In this document: piece after piece, positions 47,916 to 58,400 of the stretch
Numbering within the stretch: the stretch's first letter is position 1
Layout of the letters: the number at the start of each line of letters is the position of its first letter
DNA from: Anthracocystis setariae
Lineage: Eukaryota; Basidiomycota; Ustilaginomycetes; Ustilaginales; Ustilaginaceae
NCBI GenBank assembly: GCA_928724745.1
Contig: CAKMXJ010000003.1
Coordinates: forward strand, 682,001-746,000
Reading direction: 5' to 3'
DNA length: 64,000 nt
Notes under the pieces: model-generated
What the model was told of the DNA's origin: nothing
The model's input: only the letters and a program-made list of their open reading frames with translations
The model's database searches: none
Translations under genes and position numbers: made by a program

Positions 47916-49034
47916 ATGCCCGCATCGACACCGCATCGATCACGCTACGCAACATCCCGGCGGGAACCTGCTACCTCGCCCAACCACTCGATTCCCTCCT
48001 TATACCTTCAGGGCCGCTCCTACTTGGATCGAACATACCAAACCTTCTTCTCGCTCCCCAACGAACAGCGCTACATCATCTACTTTGCTATTGGCGTCAA
48101 ACTCGCCATCCTCGCTGTCGTCTTCTATATTGGTCCCGAGGCCATGTTCGACGCCACTGCAAAGCTAGCCATCTGGTTTGCATCACAGCCTTACGGTGCT
48201 GTTCTTCTCGTTGCCCTTGTCATCATTGTTTCCTTTCCCCCGCTCATCGGCTATGGCACCTCCATCACCCTGTGCGGACTCGGATGGGGAGTGCATGCGC
48301 AAGCCACCAGCGATCACCCGGAACTCAACGGCAATCTCTTTCAAGCCTGGCTTCTCGCATCGATCTCATGCCTCGTCGGTGCTGCCGTCTCGTTCACCGT
48401 ACTGCGCTTCCTCATCATCCATCACAGCAAACGAGTTTCTTGGATCAGCAACACTCTCAAGGACGCCAAATACGTCGCTCTCTCCACCGCTGTACGGCGT
48501 CGCGGTCTGTCGATGGCCATCCTCATCCGTTTCTGCCCTTTCCCTTTTGCCTATTCCAATCTCTTCTTTGCAAGCTTGGTCGATGCGGTTTCCTTCCACC
48601 ATTTCCTCGTCGCTACCGCCTTGATTACGCCCAAGCTGTTTTTGCATGTTTGGTTGGGCACTCGCATGTTTCAACTCATGGATCGCGATGAGCGTGCGCA
48701 TCTTAGTGGTTGGGCCAAAACCTTGAATGCCATCTACATTGTCATCGGATCCGCCATTGGCGTTGCAACAGGCTGGATCGTGTGGAAGGAAACCAACAAA
48801 GTACTCGACTCCATTCAGGCAGAACAAGCTCCTACAAATCAACAACAGCAAACCACCGATCATCACGAAACCCACATCGCCGAAAGTCCTTACAGAGATA
48901 CTCCTTGGCGCGCAGAGACTAGCCCTTTCGTTCTCGATAACGATGAGGATGACGACCATGTCCAGCAGAAAGCGGCTAAAGCTTCAAAAGCTCAAGATGC
49001 CAAAAAACGACATGACAACCTTCTCCCACGCTAA
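47916..49034 (+). CDS. Tvp38/TMEM64-family membrane protein (VTT domain)
   Basis: A 372-residue protein with several membrane spans: YIIYFAIGVKLAILAVVFYI near 53-72, then GAVLLVALVIIVSFPPLIGY, the WLLASISCLVGAAVSFTVLR span, and a C-terminal LNAIYIVIGSAIGVATGWIV. The central region with FPPLIGYGTSITLCGLGWG and the later RFCPFPFAYSNLFFASL is the DedA-like VTT (SNARE-associated) domain of Tvp38. Yeast Tvp38 sits in the Golgi with Tvp18/Tvp23; relatives (VMP1, TMEM41B) scramble lipids. The N-terminal 50 residues and the C-terminal 80 (Gln/Asp-rich, DNDEDDDHV) are cytosolic and low in complexity. ATG start context is AAG-ATG-C. It converges on the transporter gene 103 bases downstream. Confidence 0.9.
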   Translation: MPASTPHRSRYATSRREPATSPNHSIPSLYLQGRSYLDRTYQTFFSLPNEQRYIIYFAIGVKLAILAVVFYIGPEAMFDATAKLAIWFASQPYGAVLLVALVIIVSFPPLIGYGTSITLCGLGWGVHAQATSDHPELNGNLFQAWLLASISCLVGAAVSFTVLRFLIIHHSKRVSWISNTLKDAKYVALSTAVRRRGLSMAILIRFCPFPFAYSNLFFASLVDAVSFHHFLVATALITPKLFLHVWLGTRMFQLMDRDERAHLSGWAKTLNAIYIVIGSAIGVATGWIVWKETNKVLDSIQAEQAPTNQQQQTTDHHETHIAESPYRDTPWRAETSPFVLDNDEDDDHVQQKAAKASKAQDAKKRHDNLLPR

Positions 49035-49137
49035 CTCATCTAGACTGAATAGATATTTGATGGATTCATCTCCCATTTGCATTTGCACACGCACAATTGC
49101 GATGCTCCAAGTCCTGTGCGTCTCTGAAGAGAGTTCT

Positions 49138-50910
49138 TCAATCGTCATCGGCTGCAGCACTCGGAACAGCGTGATAGGCGTCGCTTGCTTCGTCGTGACC
49201 GAATGCTCCACGAGCATCGCTCAACGACATGCCCGCCATTTCGGGTAATTGCAGATACGTAAACGTCCAACTGATCGCACTCACCCCACTGAAGACGCCA
49301 AAACACCCGGCGGGAGTGATCAACTTGACCATATGTAGAAATGTAGCCGAAACGATCAAGTTGGTACTCCAGTTTGTCGCAGTTGCCAAACCCGCTCCAA
49401 TCCCCCTCACTTGACCTGAGAAGATCTCGGACTGAATCAACCACGGTACAATCCCCAGACCCAATGCATAGCAGAGCGTGAACAGCACCATGAAAAACAA
49501 CGTCGCATAAGGCCATGCTGCCGATGACGACATCGTCACCATCCCCTCCGACGCCTCCCCCGTAACCGCACCAACATCGATCCGACCAAACCCAATCGCG
49601 ACCAATGCCAACGAAACCGTCATGGCGGCAATCGTGTACAACAGCAACTTGCGTCGTCCCCACACATCCACATACCTCATCGCCACTACAGTGCCCACAA
49701 AGTTGGCCACGGCAATCCCAACCGCGGCCGCATTCGGATTGGCTACAAACCCTGCCATCAACAGCAACCGCGAGCTGTAATACATGATGCTGTTGAAGCC
49801 CGTCGATTGTTGGAAGAACTGCATGGCGCAAGCGATCACCAGCGCCTTTCGATGGATCGGATCATGGAGAAGGAGCGAGAGCTTGCTCTTGACCAGTGCG
49901 GTACGTTGTCTTGCTGTTGAGGTGATTTGGGCGGGTGTCGAAGTGAGACGGTCTAGCGCGGATTGGGCAGCTTCTTCTTCTTGGGACGCGCCGACAGCGT
50001 CTGGATCGAGGGCATCACGTCGGGTTGCGCCTTCCATACTGCGGCCTATGCGTTGAATCTCAGCGTCAATCATGCCAATTGTGGCGTGCGGATAGATCCG
50101 CTGCAGCACGCGGCGCGCTCGAATGATGCGACCGCGAGCGACGAGCCAGCTTGGCGATTCATCCAAGTAGATCATCCCCACCAGTTGAAAGATCGCTGGA
50201 ATACCACTGGCAAGTACCATCCATCTCCAGCCATGCGGAAGGTTGTAGAACGCTGCATCGATCAGGTAGGCAACCACCTGACCGCCAGTTACAAGCAAAC
50301 TGTTGATGCCAACGATTCTGCCGCGCACTTTGGTCGGTGCCACCTCGGCGAGGTAGGTAGGCACCACCATGCTCGCCATTCCAACTCCGAGTCCTACCAA
50401 CACTCGACCCAGCACCAGCTCTCTTACCACTTGGGAGGCGGCTTGTTCCAGCGCGCCAAGTAGGAAAAGGATGCCTGAGCCGATCATGACTTTCTTCCTG
50501 CCCAACCAGTCTGCCATCCTGCCCGCCACGATTGAGCCCACGATCGCACCCAGTGTAGTAGCACTTACGATGAGTTCCTGTTCTCCCTCGCTCAGCTCGT
50601 GTCCCAAATCCGTGTGGATAGCTACGAGCATGCCCGCAACGATGCCCGTGTCAACTCCGAACTGCAAGCCTCCTAAGCACGCCACGCCGGTCAATCGAGC
50701 CAGATAGCTCGCCGAGCTGAGCCCCGAATCATCCAGCGGTGACAAGTCGTCGACGTCTGCATCATCGTCCGACCCCGAAGATGCCGAACGTAGCGGGTTG
50801 AATCGGTCTAAATTGCTCAGCAGGCCCGAGGCTTTCGCTGGGTTCGAAGGGCCAGCATCAGCGCTAGTGCTAGTGCTGGACTCGATGGGAGCAGTCGCAG
50901 GGTCCGTCAT
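49138..50910 (-). CDS. MFS sugar transporter, probably a myo-inositol transporter (Itr type)
   Basis: A 590-residue protein from the ATG at 50910; the frame upstream reaches a stop with only a GTG, so this is the first possible start. Twelve hydrophobic segments follow a polar, Asp-rich N-terminus (SGSDDDADVDDLSPLDDS). Motifs of the sugar-porter family are visible: FGVDTGIVAGMLV (from residue 84), GRMADWLGRKK (130-140), GRVLVGLGVGMASMVVPTYL, GWRWMVLASGIPA, DESPSWL (usually PESPRWL), QFFQQSTGFNSIMYYS and VDVWGRRK. The DTG in the first helix and the general layout resemble yeast Itr1/Itr2, a proton-coupled inositol carrier. The solute is inferred by resemblance only. Confidence 0.88.
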   Translation of the reverse strand: MTDPATAPIESSTSTSADAGPSNPAKASGLLSNLDRFNPLRSASSGSDDDADVDDLSPLDDSGLSSASYLARLTGVACLGGLQFGVDTGIVAGMLVAIHTDLGHELSEGEQELIVSATTLGAIVGSIVAGRMADWLGRKKVMIGSGILFLLGALEQAASQVVRELVLGRVLVGLGVGMASMVVPTYLAEVAPTKVRGRIVGINSLLVTGGQVVAYLIDAAFYNLPHGWRWMVLASGIPAIFQLVGMIYLDESPSWLVARGRIIRARRVLQRIYPHATIGMIDAEIQRIGRSMEGATRRDALDPDAVGASQEEEAAQSALDRLTSTPAQITSTARQRTALVKSKLSLLLHDPIHRKALVIACAMQFFQQSTGFNSIMYYSSRLLLMAGFVANPNAAAVGIAVANFVGTVVAMRYVDVWGRRKLLLYTIAAMTVSLALVAIGFGRIDVGAVTGEASEGMVTMSSSAAWPYATLFFMVLFTLCYALGLGIVPWLIQSEIFSGQVRGIGAGLATATNWSTNLIVSATFLHMVKLITPAGCFGVFSGVSAISWTFTYLQLPEMAGMSLSDARGAFGHDEASDAYHAVPSAAADDD

Positions 50911-52365
50911 ATTGGTGCTTCCCACCCTTCGGCTGCGCCGTGTCCGTTCTGAACGGGTGGACAACTCGTCGAGCTCCAAAGATGAACTCGAATCCGTCGC
51001 AGAAGAGATGCGAAACAAAGGCACTGTCTGCTCGCCTGCCCGACCCGAGCCTCTTGCTTTCTTGGCAGAAATGGTGACAAAACGACCTCACAAGTCAGGT
51101 CTAAGACGTCGGCGAGGCTGAGCACATCCAATCAAGAGAGAAGAGACGTTTCGAATCCAAAGCGAAACGATTCACGACCAAGTAAAGCTCGAGTTGATGA
51201 CTGTGTGGTTCGGATGACAAGACCCTGGGTGCTCAGCCCTCCACACATGAGCTGGAGCGCCTACATCTGCCGACTTCCGAAACAGCTCCTGGTCGCTGTT
51301 AAGACTTGATTTGAGTCAAAAATATAAAATCCACAGAAAATGTTAGTTTGCGCAGCTGCCTTGTTTTCAGGTTCCTGTTATGCTCCTGGGGTCTGAGAAC
51401 CTTGGAACGTAATTGTGTGTCTGTGTCAAGGCCAGGGGCGTGGTACTGGGTGTTGCTCCCAGGACTGTTGCCAAGATAGCGGAGTGGGGGGTCAGGAGAG
51501 CGGGGGAAGGTCTGTGATTTCCACCTACTAGAGTGAGTAAGCTAAACTACAATTGACGTCTGAACATGAGTTAGTTGCAGGGAGGATCTTTGGTATGGCC
51601 CCCAGGGGCCCCTCCCAGGGATTACTGCAATATCCCCCTGGACCCCGATCCACAACCCGGATTGGGAAAGTGTTGAAATATACGGTCACCTACTGCGTCA
51701 GCTATCGACGTGACATTACAGACGTCGGTAGGACCATAACTAGTGCGGTAATATTCCAACATAGTTGCCAACGATGCAATTCCTTGGGACCCGGCCGCAT
51801 GGCCGCGGAGACCATGCGCGTGCCAATGCCAATACCGGCACTATGCGCTCCCACGTGATGTTGACATGGTGCCTCATCACATCCCTGACCGGGATGTTAC
51901 TTGTCGGGTCATGTTATTGTCAACATCGTTGTTTATGTTGATGATCAACTGTTGTTTACACTTAGCGTAGAATCTTGTCACTAACGTTGTCGCTATGGAG
52001 TTCCCTACACCGCTACTGGCAATAACGATGTAGGCGACCAAGTGTATTTATAGGGCGTACTTCGAGCGCACAGTTGATGACCCCTTAATTGATTCATTAC
52101 CAACTTCTCCATATCATAACATTTGCTACTTACAGATCCTTACAGACGTTGCTACTGTTGTATTGACATAGGTCTCTCCCCTTCATGCCTGCTGCCTAAC
52201 GTCACCGCCCACTCTTGGTCACGGATCTAACTGGTCTGACATAACAACAGAACCAGCTCTATACGCCCATCCACCAGTGTGAGGTCTGTAGCAACTTAGC
52301 TACTTGCTATAGTATCTTTGGCAGACAATAGGCTCATCGTACCTGGCTGCCTACCGTCAAGGTCG
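50911..52365. other. Gene-free DNA left of the retrotransposon, possibly old element remains
   Basis: The first 300 bases are the promoter side of the transporter gene. From about 51300 the base composition changes to mixed AT-rich DNA with no convincing ORF. A segment 51859-52249 begins TGTTGACATGG and ends ACATAACAACA. Its ends are mirror-like TGTTG...CAACA, as in copia-type LTRs, and it contains a TATTTATAG box near 52045. No matching second copy or target duplication is seen, so an LTR remnant is only a possibility. The last five bases (52361-52365, GGTCG) are the target duplication of the inserted element. Confidence 0.4.
52361..52365. other. Target-site duplication, left copy (GGTCG)
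   Basis: GGTCG directly precedes the left LTR and recurs immediately after the right LTR at 60889-60893. Five bases is the usual duplication made by Ty3-type integrases. Confidence 0.93.
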
Positions 52366-52801
52366 TGTTAAGCGCCAAGGGTCTGACAACCTCCTGACTG
52401 TGCGGCGTGGCACGCGGTGCGCGAGGCTTGGGCTTGAGAGCGCGTGGCGGGAGTGGTGGCCACGAGAGTCACCGAGCACGATCCTGAGGTTAACGGTTCT
52501 ACCGTTGGGTCTGATATTCGCTATTACTCAAGGTAACTAAGAATACATTCGACGAGCGGACGACAGGGAGGTGACGCGCGGCTGCTCACTTATAAAGCAT
52601 CACGCGTACCGCGCGGCGCGCAACGGAACGTAGGCCGCGCGCGGTCCTGAATCGCGGGGTGGACCTTGTCATGTCACGCGTGGCGCGCCCCCTCCTTCAC
52701 GGCGTACCGCGCGGCGCGCCCTAGTGGCCACACATCGCGCGGCACGCGCCTGGCGGCACTCCCGTGGCGCGCTGGCTGGGGCCCCCCATCCAGCCGTAAC
52801 A
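52366..52801 (-). repeat. 3' LTR (left)
   Basis: 436 bp, apparently identical to 60453-60888. It contains TATAAA on the plus strand at 52591, with the overlapping TTATAAG on the minus strand. A 16-mer GTACCGCGCGGCGCGC occurs twice, about 95 bp apart. As the LTR nearest to the antisense gene, it could act as that gene's promoter. Confidence 0.95.
52591..52596 (+). promoter_or_regulatory. TATA box of the left LTR, readable on both strands
   Basis: TATAAA lies within the near-palindrome CTTATAAAG, so a TATA-like box can be read in either direction. On the plus strand it is 488 bases before the antisense gene's ATG at 53079. Confidence 0.45.
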
Positions 52802-52816
52802 TTACCCCCCCGCCTC
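52802..52816 (-). other. Polypurine tract next to the 3' LTR
   Basis: On the sense (minus) strand this reads GGCGGGGGGGTAA, directly before the LTR end TGTTACGG. A G-run at this point is the expected primer site for plus-strand DNA synthesis and confirms the element's orientation. Confidence 0.75.
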
Positions 52817-53078
52817 GGGGTGCGCGCACTCCGGAGCGCGCAGTCCCCACTCGCGGCGGCGGGCGGGAGTGGTCCCAAAAATTTTCACTCGTGGGGGGTG
52901 GCGCGGCGCACGCGTCGATCGCTGGGCGCACAAAGCGTTGCGCAGCGGAGGGACTCAGCCTCATTTGGGTGCTGCGGCTCGCAATGGCCGATCGACGGGG
53001 GTGTACACTTCTCCCTCCTTCCACCACCTGACTACATCTCGACCCCTTACGCTGGAACACCGAGTTAGCTGAACAACA

Positions 53079-54940
53079 ATGACCACCAATAGTAAGTATG
53101 AGCACGTTTGGGGTACGGCACCTGCGGCGAGGCGTTGACTGACGCGTGGCTCTGAATTTCCGGTTCCTGTGCCTGGCCAGCCGACAAGCCTTCGAACGAG
53201 AAGACGCGCGCTGAAGCTGAGGCCGCGTCCACCCTTCGTGCAATCTTGGCCGTGGTCCCCGATCCTCGGGCAAGCAGCGATACCGCCGTCCCGCCCCCGG
53301 TGGTGGCTGTGGCCGGGCCCCCTCCAGCTGCACCCTCTCCGACCGACAAGACCGGTAAGTAGCCCCTTCCCCGGGCGTTTTGACGCGGTGCACGTACTGA
53401 CTCCGATCTTCCGGTGGGGATGCGGTGTCTGACAGTACCCGTAACGCCGAGCGCTCCTGTGATTGAGATTCCTTCTTCGCCGCCGCCCCAGGTTTGCGAT
53501 GGTGCACCTTCCCCCAAGGTGCGCGACCCACCTTCCCCCGAGGCTCGCGACCGAGCTCCCTCCTCCGTCGACGATCGTGCCGACCAGAGTCAATTCCGCT
53601 ATCAAGTGTGGGAGATCCTGCCGTGGGGCGAGCGGAGCTGCCCTATCGTGGACTCCCTGATGCGGGAGCGCAAAGGCCAGCCCATCGGCGACGTCCCCTT
53701 TGTGGTACGTCTCATCAAGGCCGCTCTGGTGCTCAGCGATCCCGACTGCGAGGAATTCATGGCACCCTGCTATGCATGCGAGCATAAGGGCTGCGACGCC
53801 GCGGCATGCCACGTGGATCCCGAGCGTGGCGCCGTGACGGGCAAGCGCGACGCTGGCGCCAGGATCCCCGAAGAGATCGCCCAAGCCTTCGAGGGCATGC
53901 CGACGCCTTGCAGCGCGTGCGGCACGAAGCGTAAGTGCGACTGGCGCGGCAGGATCCCGTGGCTGGGGAATCGGCTTGAGGGCCCGTGGCTGATGGAAGC
54001 CTACCTCTGGATGCGCGTCCTGGGCCACCGTCCTAACCCCGCCCTGACCCCGTCGATGGTGCCGGTCGGCTCCCTCCCGCCCTACATGGAGACTGAGCGC
54101 GCCGCTGTCGCGCAGCGTTACGCCAGGCGCCGTTGGCCGCGTACCAGTCGTCGGACTAGGGCCGACCAAAGCGGTGACAACGAGAGCAGTGAGAGCGATG
54201 GCGAATCCGTGGAGGAGGAGCCCGAGCCCGCTACCCCCAGCCCCCGCGCGACCCGTGCTACCCGAGCCCGGGCTGCCGACCGTCCCCGTCCTCTGAGCTC
54301 GCCTAAGGCTCCTCGTCCCCGCCGCGCTGCCGCGCGTAAACCCCTCAGCGCCGCTCCGGGGGTGAGCGCTACCATCCGCGCGACGCCGCGTAGTCGTGAC
54401 GAGGAAGCTGGGGGGTCGTCGTCCCTGGGTTCCAATCCGCCGGCGCCATCGGCTTCTTACCGGAAGCAGGCGGTGCACCTCCAGCGCAGCACGGAGGCCA
54501 TCGAGCGCGCGCTCGACGATCTCAAGGTTACGATTCGGCAGTGCGCCGCCGCTGGCCTGCTGGAGGGTATGGACGTGCAGTCTTCCACCATGAAGCGGCA
54601 CCTGATGATGCTGGAGTCTACGCCCGCCGCCCTGCGAACGACTCTGCACGAGCTTGTAGACTACTGGCGGGTGAGCGGTCCCGCGTATCTGATTGCCTCG
54701 GACTCGTCGGACTCGGACAGCGCGTCCCATGTTGCCGCTGCTCGCGAGCGTGTTGGGCGCCTTCTGGATCGCGCGCCACCGGCTGGCGTCCCGCACCCGG
54801 CTGCTGACTCTCCCGTCGCTGCGGTACCCGCGCGCCGCGCGTCGCCCTCGTCTCCCTTGGCGGCGGAGGCTCCTCGCACGCCAAAGCGTCCGCGCCGGCA
54901 AGCGCTTCTTGATGGTGGAGAGGGCGCGGCTCCGGCCTGA
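53079..54940 (+). CDS. Antisense, spliced accessory gene of the retrotransposon (563 residues, Cys-rich)
   Basis: I do not recognise this protein. Proposed exons are 53079-53091, 53181-53354 and 53436-54940. Both introns start GTAAGT and end CAG (89 and 81 bp), each has a CTGAC-type branch sequence, and each holds an in-frame stop (TGA, TAG). Joining the exons gives a continuous frame that reads through into the long third exon. Residues about 100-235 form an ordered block (YQVWEILPWGERSCPIVDSL) with cysteines C174-x2-C177-x4-C182-x4-C187 and C221-x2-C224-x5-C230, the second part ending in KRKCDW, like a fungal zinc-binding cluster. Then come acidic and Arg/Pro/Ala-rich stretches, a helical region (RSTEAIERALDDLKVTIRQ) and a terminal PKRPRRQ basic patch. 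It lies opposite to gag-pol, between pol and the 3' LTR. Nucleic-acid binding is an inference. Confidence 0.75.
53092..53180 (+). other. Intron 1 of the antisense gene
   Basis: 89 bp, GTAAGT at the donor and GGCCAG at the acceptor, with TTGACTGAC about 40 bases before the end. Read unspliced, the frame meets TGA. The signals exist only on the plus strand. Confidence 0.75.
53355..53435 (+). other. Intron 2 of the antisense gene
   Basis: 81 bp, GTAAGT at the donor and TGACAG at the acceptor, with TACTGACTC as branch candidate. TAG follows in frame right after the donor. Removing it joins DKT to VPVTPS in one frame. Confidence 0.75.
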
Positions 54941-55417
54941 GCCCTCAACTGTACCGCGCGCCCCTTGCTCTGTTTCCCCAACGTCTGCTGGCCGGCTCCG
55001 GTGACCCCGTGGCCGGCCGTGAAATCCAAAATGCTTTCCGTGCTGTTGTGCTTGTGTTGTAGCGTTTGTGTCTGAATTAAAGTGAGGAGTGAGCGTGGCG
55101 AGGTTCCGCGAGTGCTGTGGCGCGCGGGGTTCCAGGACCTCTGGCATGCCGCGCGGTAGTGGGGGGCTGTGTGAGGGCAGCGGGCACGCCCGTAAGGGTG
55201 ACGAGCACGCCGTGAGTAAGCCGGCGCGAGGCGGGCTGGGAGCTCGTCCTGGGGGTGCGCGCGGGCTGACGCGAGGCGGGCTGGAAGCTCGTCCTGGGGG
55301 TGCGCGCGCCAACGACGGTGGCGAGCGCGCCAAGAGCAGGACGACGCGAGGCGGGTTAGGGGTTCGCCCTGAGGGAGCGCGCGGCCTTAGGAGGTTGCCG
55401 CTTGCCCCCGGCCGCCG
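54941..55417. other. Region between the antisense gene and the end of pol
   Basis: Here the 3' ends of the two opposing genes face each other. ATTAAA at 55076-55081 could be the poly(A) signal of the antisense gene. Between 55226 and 55390 a GC-rich unit of about 40 bp beginning GCGAGGCGGGCTGG recurs three times (starts 55226, 55271, 55346), the third degenerate. Confidence 0.55.
55226..55390. repeat. Three imperfect GC-rich direct repeats
   Basis: The units start at 55226, 55271 and 55346. The first two share GCGAGGCGGGCTGG, AGCTCGTCCTGGGGG and TGCGCGCG almost exactly; the third is diverged. They lie just beyond the pol stop. Confidence 0.75.
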
Positions 55418-58400
55418 TCAGGCCTGACTTCGTCCCGTGGGCGCTCCTGGGTGTGACCTGTGGAACTCGTCCACCAGCTCTTGGCTATTGGCGAGGTGAT
55501 GCGCTGGCTCCCATGTGGGCTCGTCATAACCGGCCCACTTGACCTGGTACTTGAGGCCCCGTCTGCTCGTTCGTGCCTCCAGCAGTCGTTCCACCTCGAA
55601 GTCTTGGCGGTCGTCTTGGAGGTTGGTGGCTTGTGGCGCGTGCTCCGTGGGGCGCGCGCCCGCTGGGTATGGCTCGAGCAAGCTCACATGGAATACCGGG
55701 TGAACGCGGGAGCCTGCTGGCAGGTCCAACCTGTACGCGCGCTGGCCCACGGCCTCTAGAACCGTAAATGGTCCGGCGAGGGGGTTGGACAGCTTCTTGG
55801 ACGGTCTGTCCTGGCGCAGGTGTCTGGTGCGCAGCAGTACTTGGTCACCCCCGGTGTAAGACCGATCCGTCCTGGATCGGTTTGCGAGGCTCGCCATGGC
55901 GCGCGCGGCACGCGCGATGTTGTCCTGGCAGGACGCGATGAGCACCTGCAGGGAAGCCGGGGAGGGTGGCGCACCATCGGGGGCGAGCGCGGGGAACCCG
56001 GGAGCGTTTTGGGCGTAAAACCAAAAAGGGGGAGGGTGGATGGGAGGCCGGTGGCGCCAGCGGGGCGGTTGTTGATGGCAAGCTGCGCGTGCGGGAGCCA
56101 CGCGGCCCAGTCATCCTGCTGGTAGTTGACGTAGAAGCGCAAAAAGACCTCCAGGGTTTGATTGGTGCGCTCGGTTTGGCCGTCAGTTTGAGGGTGATAG
56201 GCCGTGGATAGTGCCGGGCGGACCTGGAGTTGCTGTAGCACCGCTCGCCAGAGGGAGGCGATGAAAGTGCGCCCGCGGTCGGAGACAATCTGGTCAGGCA
56301 ACCCAAAATAACAGAACACACTTGTAAAGAGCATGCGTGCGAGGTCGGGAACGGTGTCGGATTGCCGCGCTGGGATAAAAATCACAAACTTGGTGAGGCG
56401 GTCTACGACTACAAGGATGGAATCGAAGAGTGTGCCGCCCACGCGCGAGCGCGGGAGGCCCTCGATGTGATCCATGGAGATGGACCCGAACGGACGGTCG
56501 GGCGCGCCCAACGGAAGTAGCAGCCCATAAGGTTTATGGCGCGGGGCTTTGGCGCGCTTGCAGGCAGAGCAGGTGGCGACGTAGGTGACAACATCTTGCG
56601 CGAGGGTGGGCCAGTTGTGGTGGCGGCGGACGAGCGCGGTGGTAGTAGCCACGCCGGGGTGCCCCGCGGTGGGGTGGTCATGATAGCGGGACAGGATGGC
56701 GGCGATGTCAGCCGCGCTGGACGGGGTGGCCGGAAAGGCGGTCGCCGGGAGGAGAGCCGCGCGGCGCGCGGCCGGGGCCGGGAAGTTGACGGGGTCGGCG
56801 CCGGTTGTCTCGGGGTGGATGAACAGGGAGGGCGGCAAGAGGGTAGCTACATTAGCGGGGTCGCCATGGCGTTGGGCGTCCGCGAGGTTTGGGTGGCCAT
56901 CGGATCGGCGTGACAGGGCGTCCGGCCGCGCGGCCTCTGTGCCCGGGCGGTAGGTGATGGAGAATGCGAACTCCGCCAGGGCGATGCCCCAACGGGCCTG
57001 ACGGCGATTGAGCTGGCGCTTGGTTTGGAAGTACTGGAGAGCTTGGTGGTCTGTGAGGACATCAAACGGTGCGTGCAGCCCGTGTAAGTAGTGGCGCCAC
57101 GCTTGAAGGGAGTCGACGATGGCCAGGAGCTCCTTATCGTGGATCTCGTAGTTGCGCTCGGCAGGCTGCATCTTCCGTGACCAATACGCCACTGGGTGGA
57201 GACGGTGCGTGCTCGGGCGCGGCGCTGTCGTAGTGGCGGGGTTGATTGGGTACCATTGGGACAGGACGGCCGCCACGACGTAGTCGCTGGCGTCGGTTTC
57301 CACTACTGTGGGCAGCGCTGGGTCAAAATGCTGCAGGATAGGAGCCGTGGTGAATGCGCGCTTGAGGGTCTCGAATGCGGCCAGCTCGGCGGGCTCTAAG
57401 GAGATGCGCCCGCTTGCTTTGCCCTTGAGGCGGTCTGTGAGCGGGCGAGCCACGCGCGAATAGTGCTTGATGAATCGTCGGTAGAAGTTGGCAAAGCCAA
57501 GGAATACCTGGATGTCACGAATGGTCGTGGGTGCGGGCCAGGTAGTTACGGCCTCGACCTTCGCCGGGTCCATGGAGATGCCGGCCGGGCTGACTCGGTA
57601 GCCCAGGAACTCCACCGAGGTGACCCCAAATTCGCACTTGTCGGCAGCGCAATATAGCTGGTTATGGCGCAAACGGCGGAGTACCTTGCGCACGTGTGCG
57701 TCGTGCTCGGCGGGATCGCGGGAGAACACGAGGATGTCGTCCAGGTACACCACCACGGACACGTCGAGCAGGTCGTGCAGGATGTGGTTCATTAAGCGCT
57801 GGAACGTAGATGGCGCGTTGCACAACCCGAATGGCATTACCATGTATTCGAAGCTACCGTAGCGCGTGCGGAATGCCGTTTTCCATTCGTGCCCCTCCTT
57901 GATACGGAGGAGGTTGTACGCCCCCTTCAGGTCGAGTTTGGTGAAGACGCGCGCTCGCGCGAGGCAGTCCAAGTGTTCGGCGATGAGGGGTATGGGGTAC
58001 TTGTCTTTGATGGTCACGCTGTTGAGCGCGCGGTAGTCTACACATGGTCGGAGGCGACCGTCTTTTTTAGGTACAAAGATGATAGGGGCCGCGGCGGGGC
58101 TCTGCGATTCCCGAATGAACCCAATAGCAAGCATCTTGTCAATGTACTTCTTGAGCTCATCGAGCTCGCGTGCGGACAGGGAGTATAGTGGCCCGTGTGG
58201 GATCTTGGCCCCCGGCAGGAGGTTGATCTCGTGGTCCTGGGGGCGCGGGCGCGGCAGGATGTCGGCGTTGGCCTCGTTGAATACCTCCGCAAACTCCTGG
58301 TACGCGGCGGGGATGTCCTTAGTCGACGGTACGGCGGCGAGCTCGTCCGCGTGCGCCTGGGCAAGGACGCAGTGTTCGGCGGCATTGTCGGTAAACGGCA

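Noticed and set aside
52961..55333. 790-residue minus-strand ORF downstream of pol
   Set aside because: It runs opposite the antisense gene, is Arg/Gly/Pro-rich without domains, and arises from the high GC content. A true extra sense ORF cannot be fully excluded, but the opposite strand has splice sites and a Cys motif.
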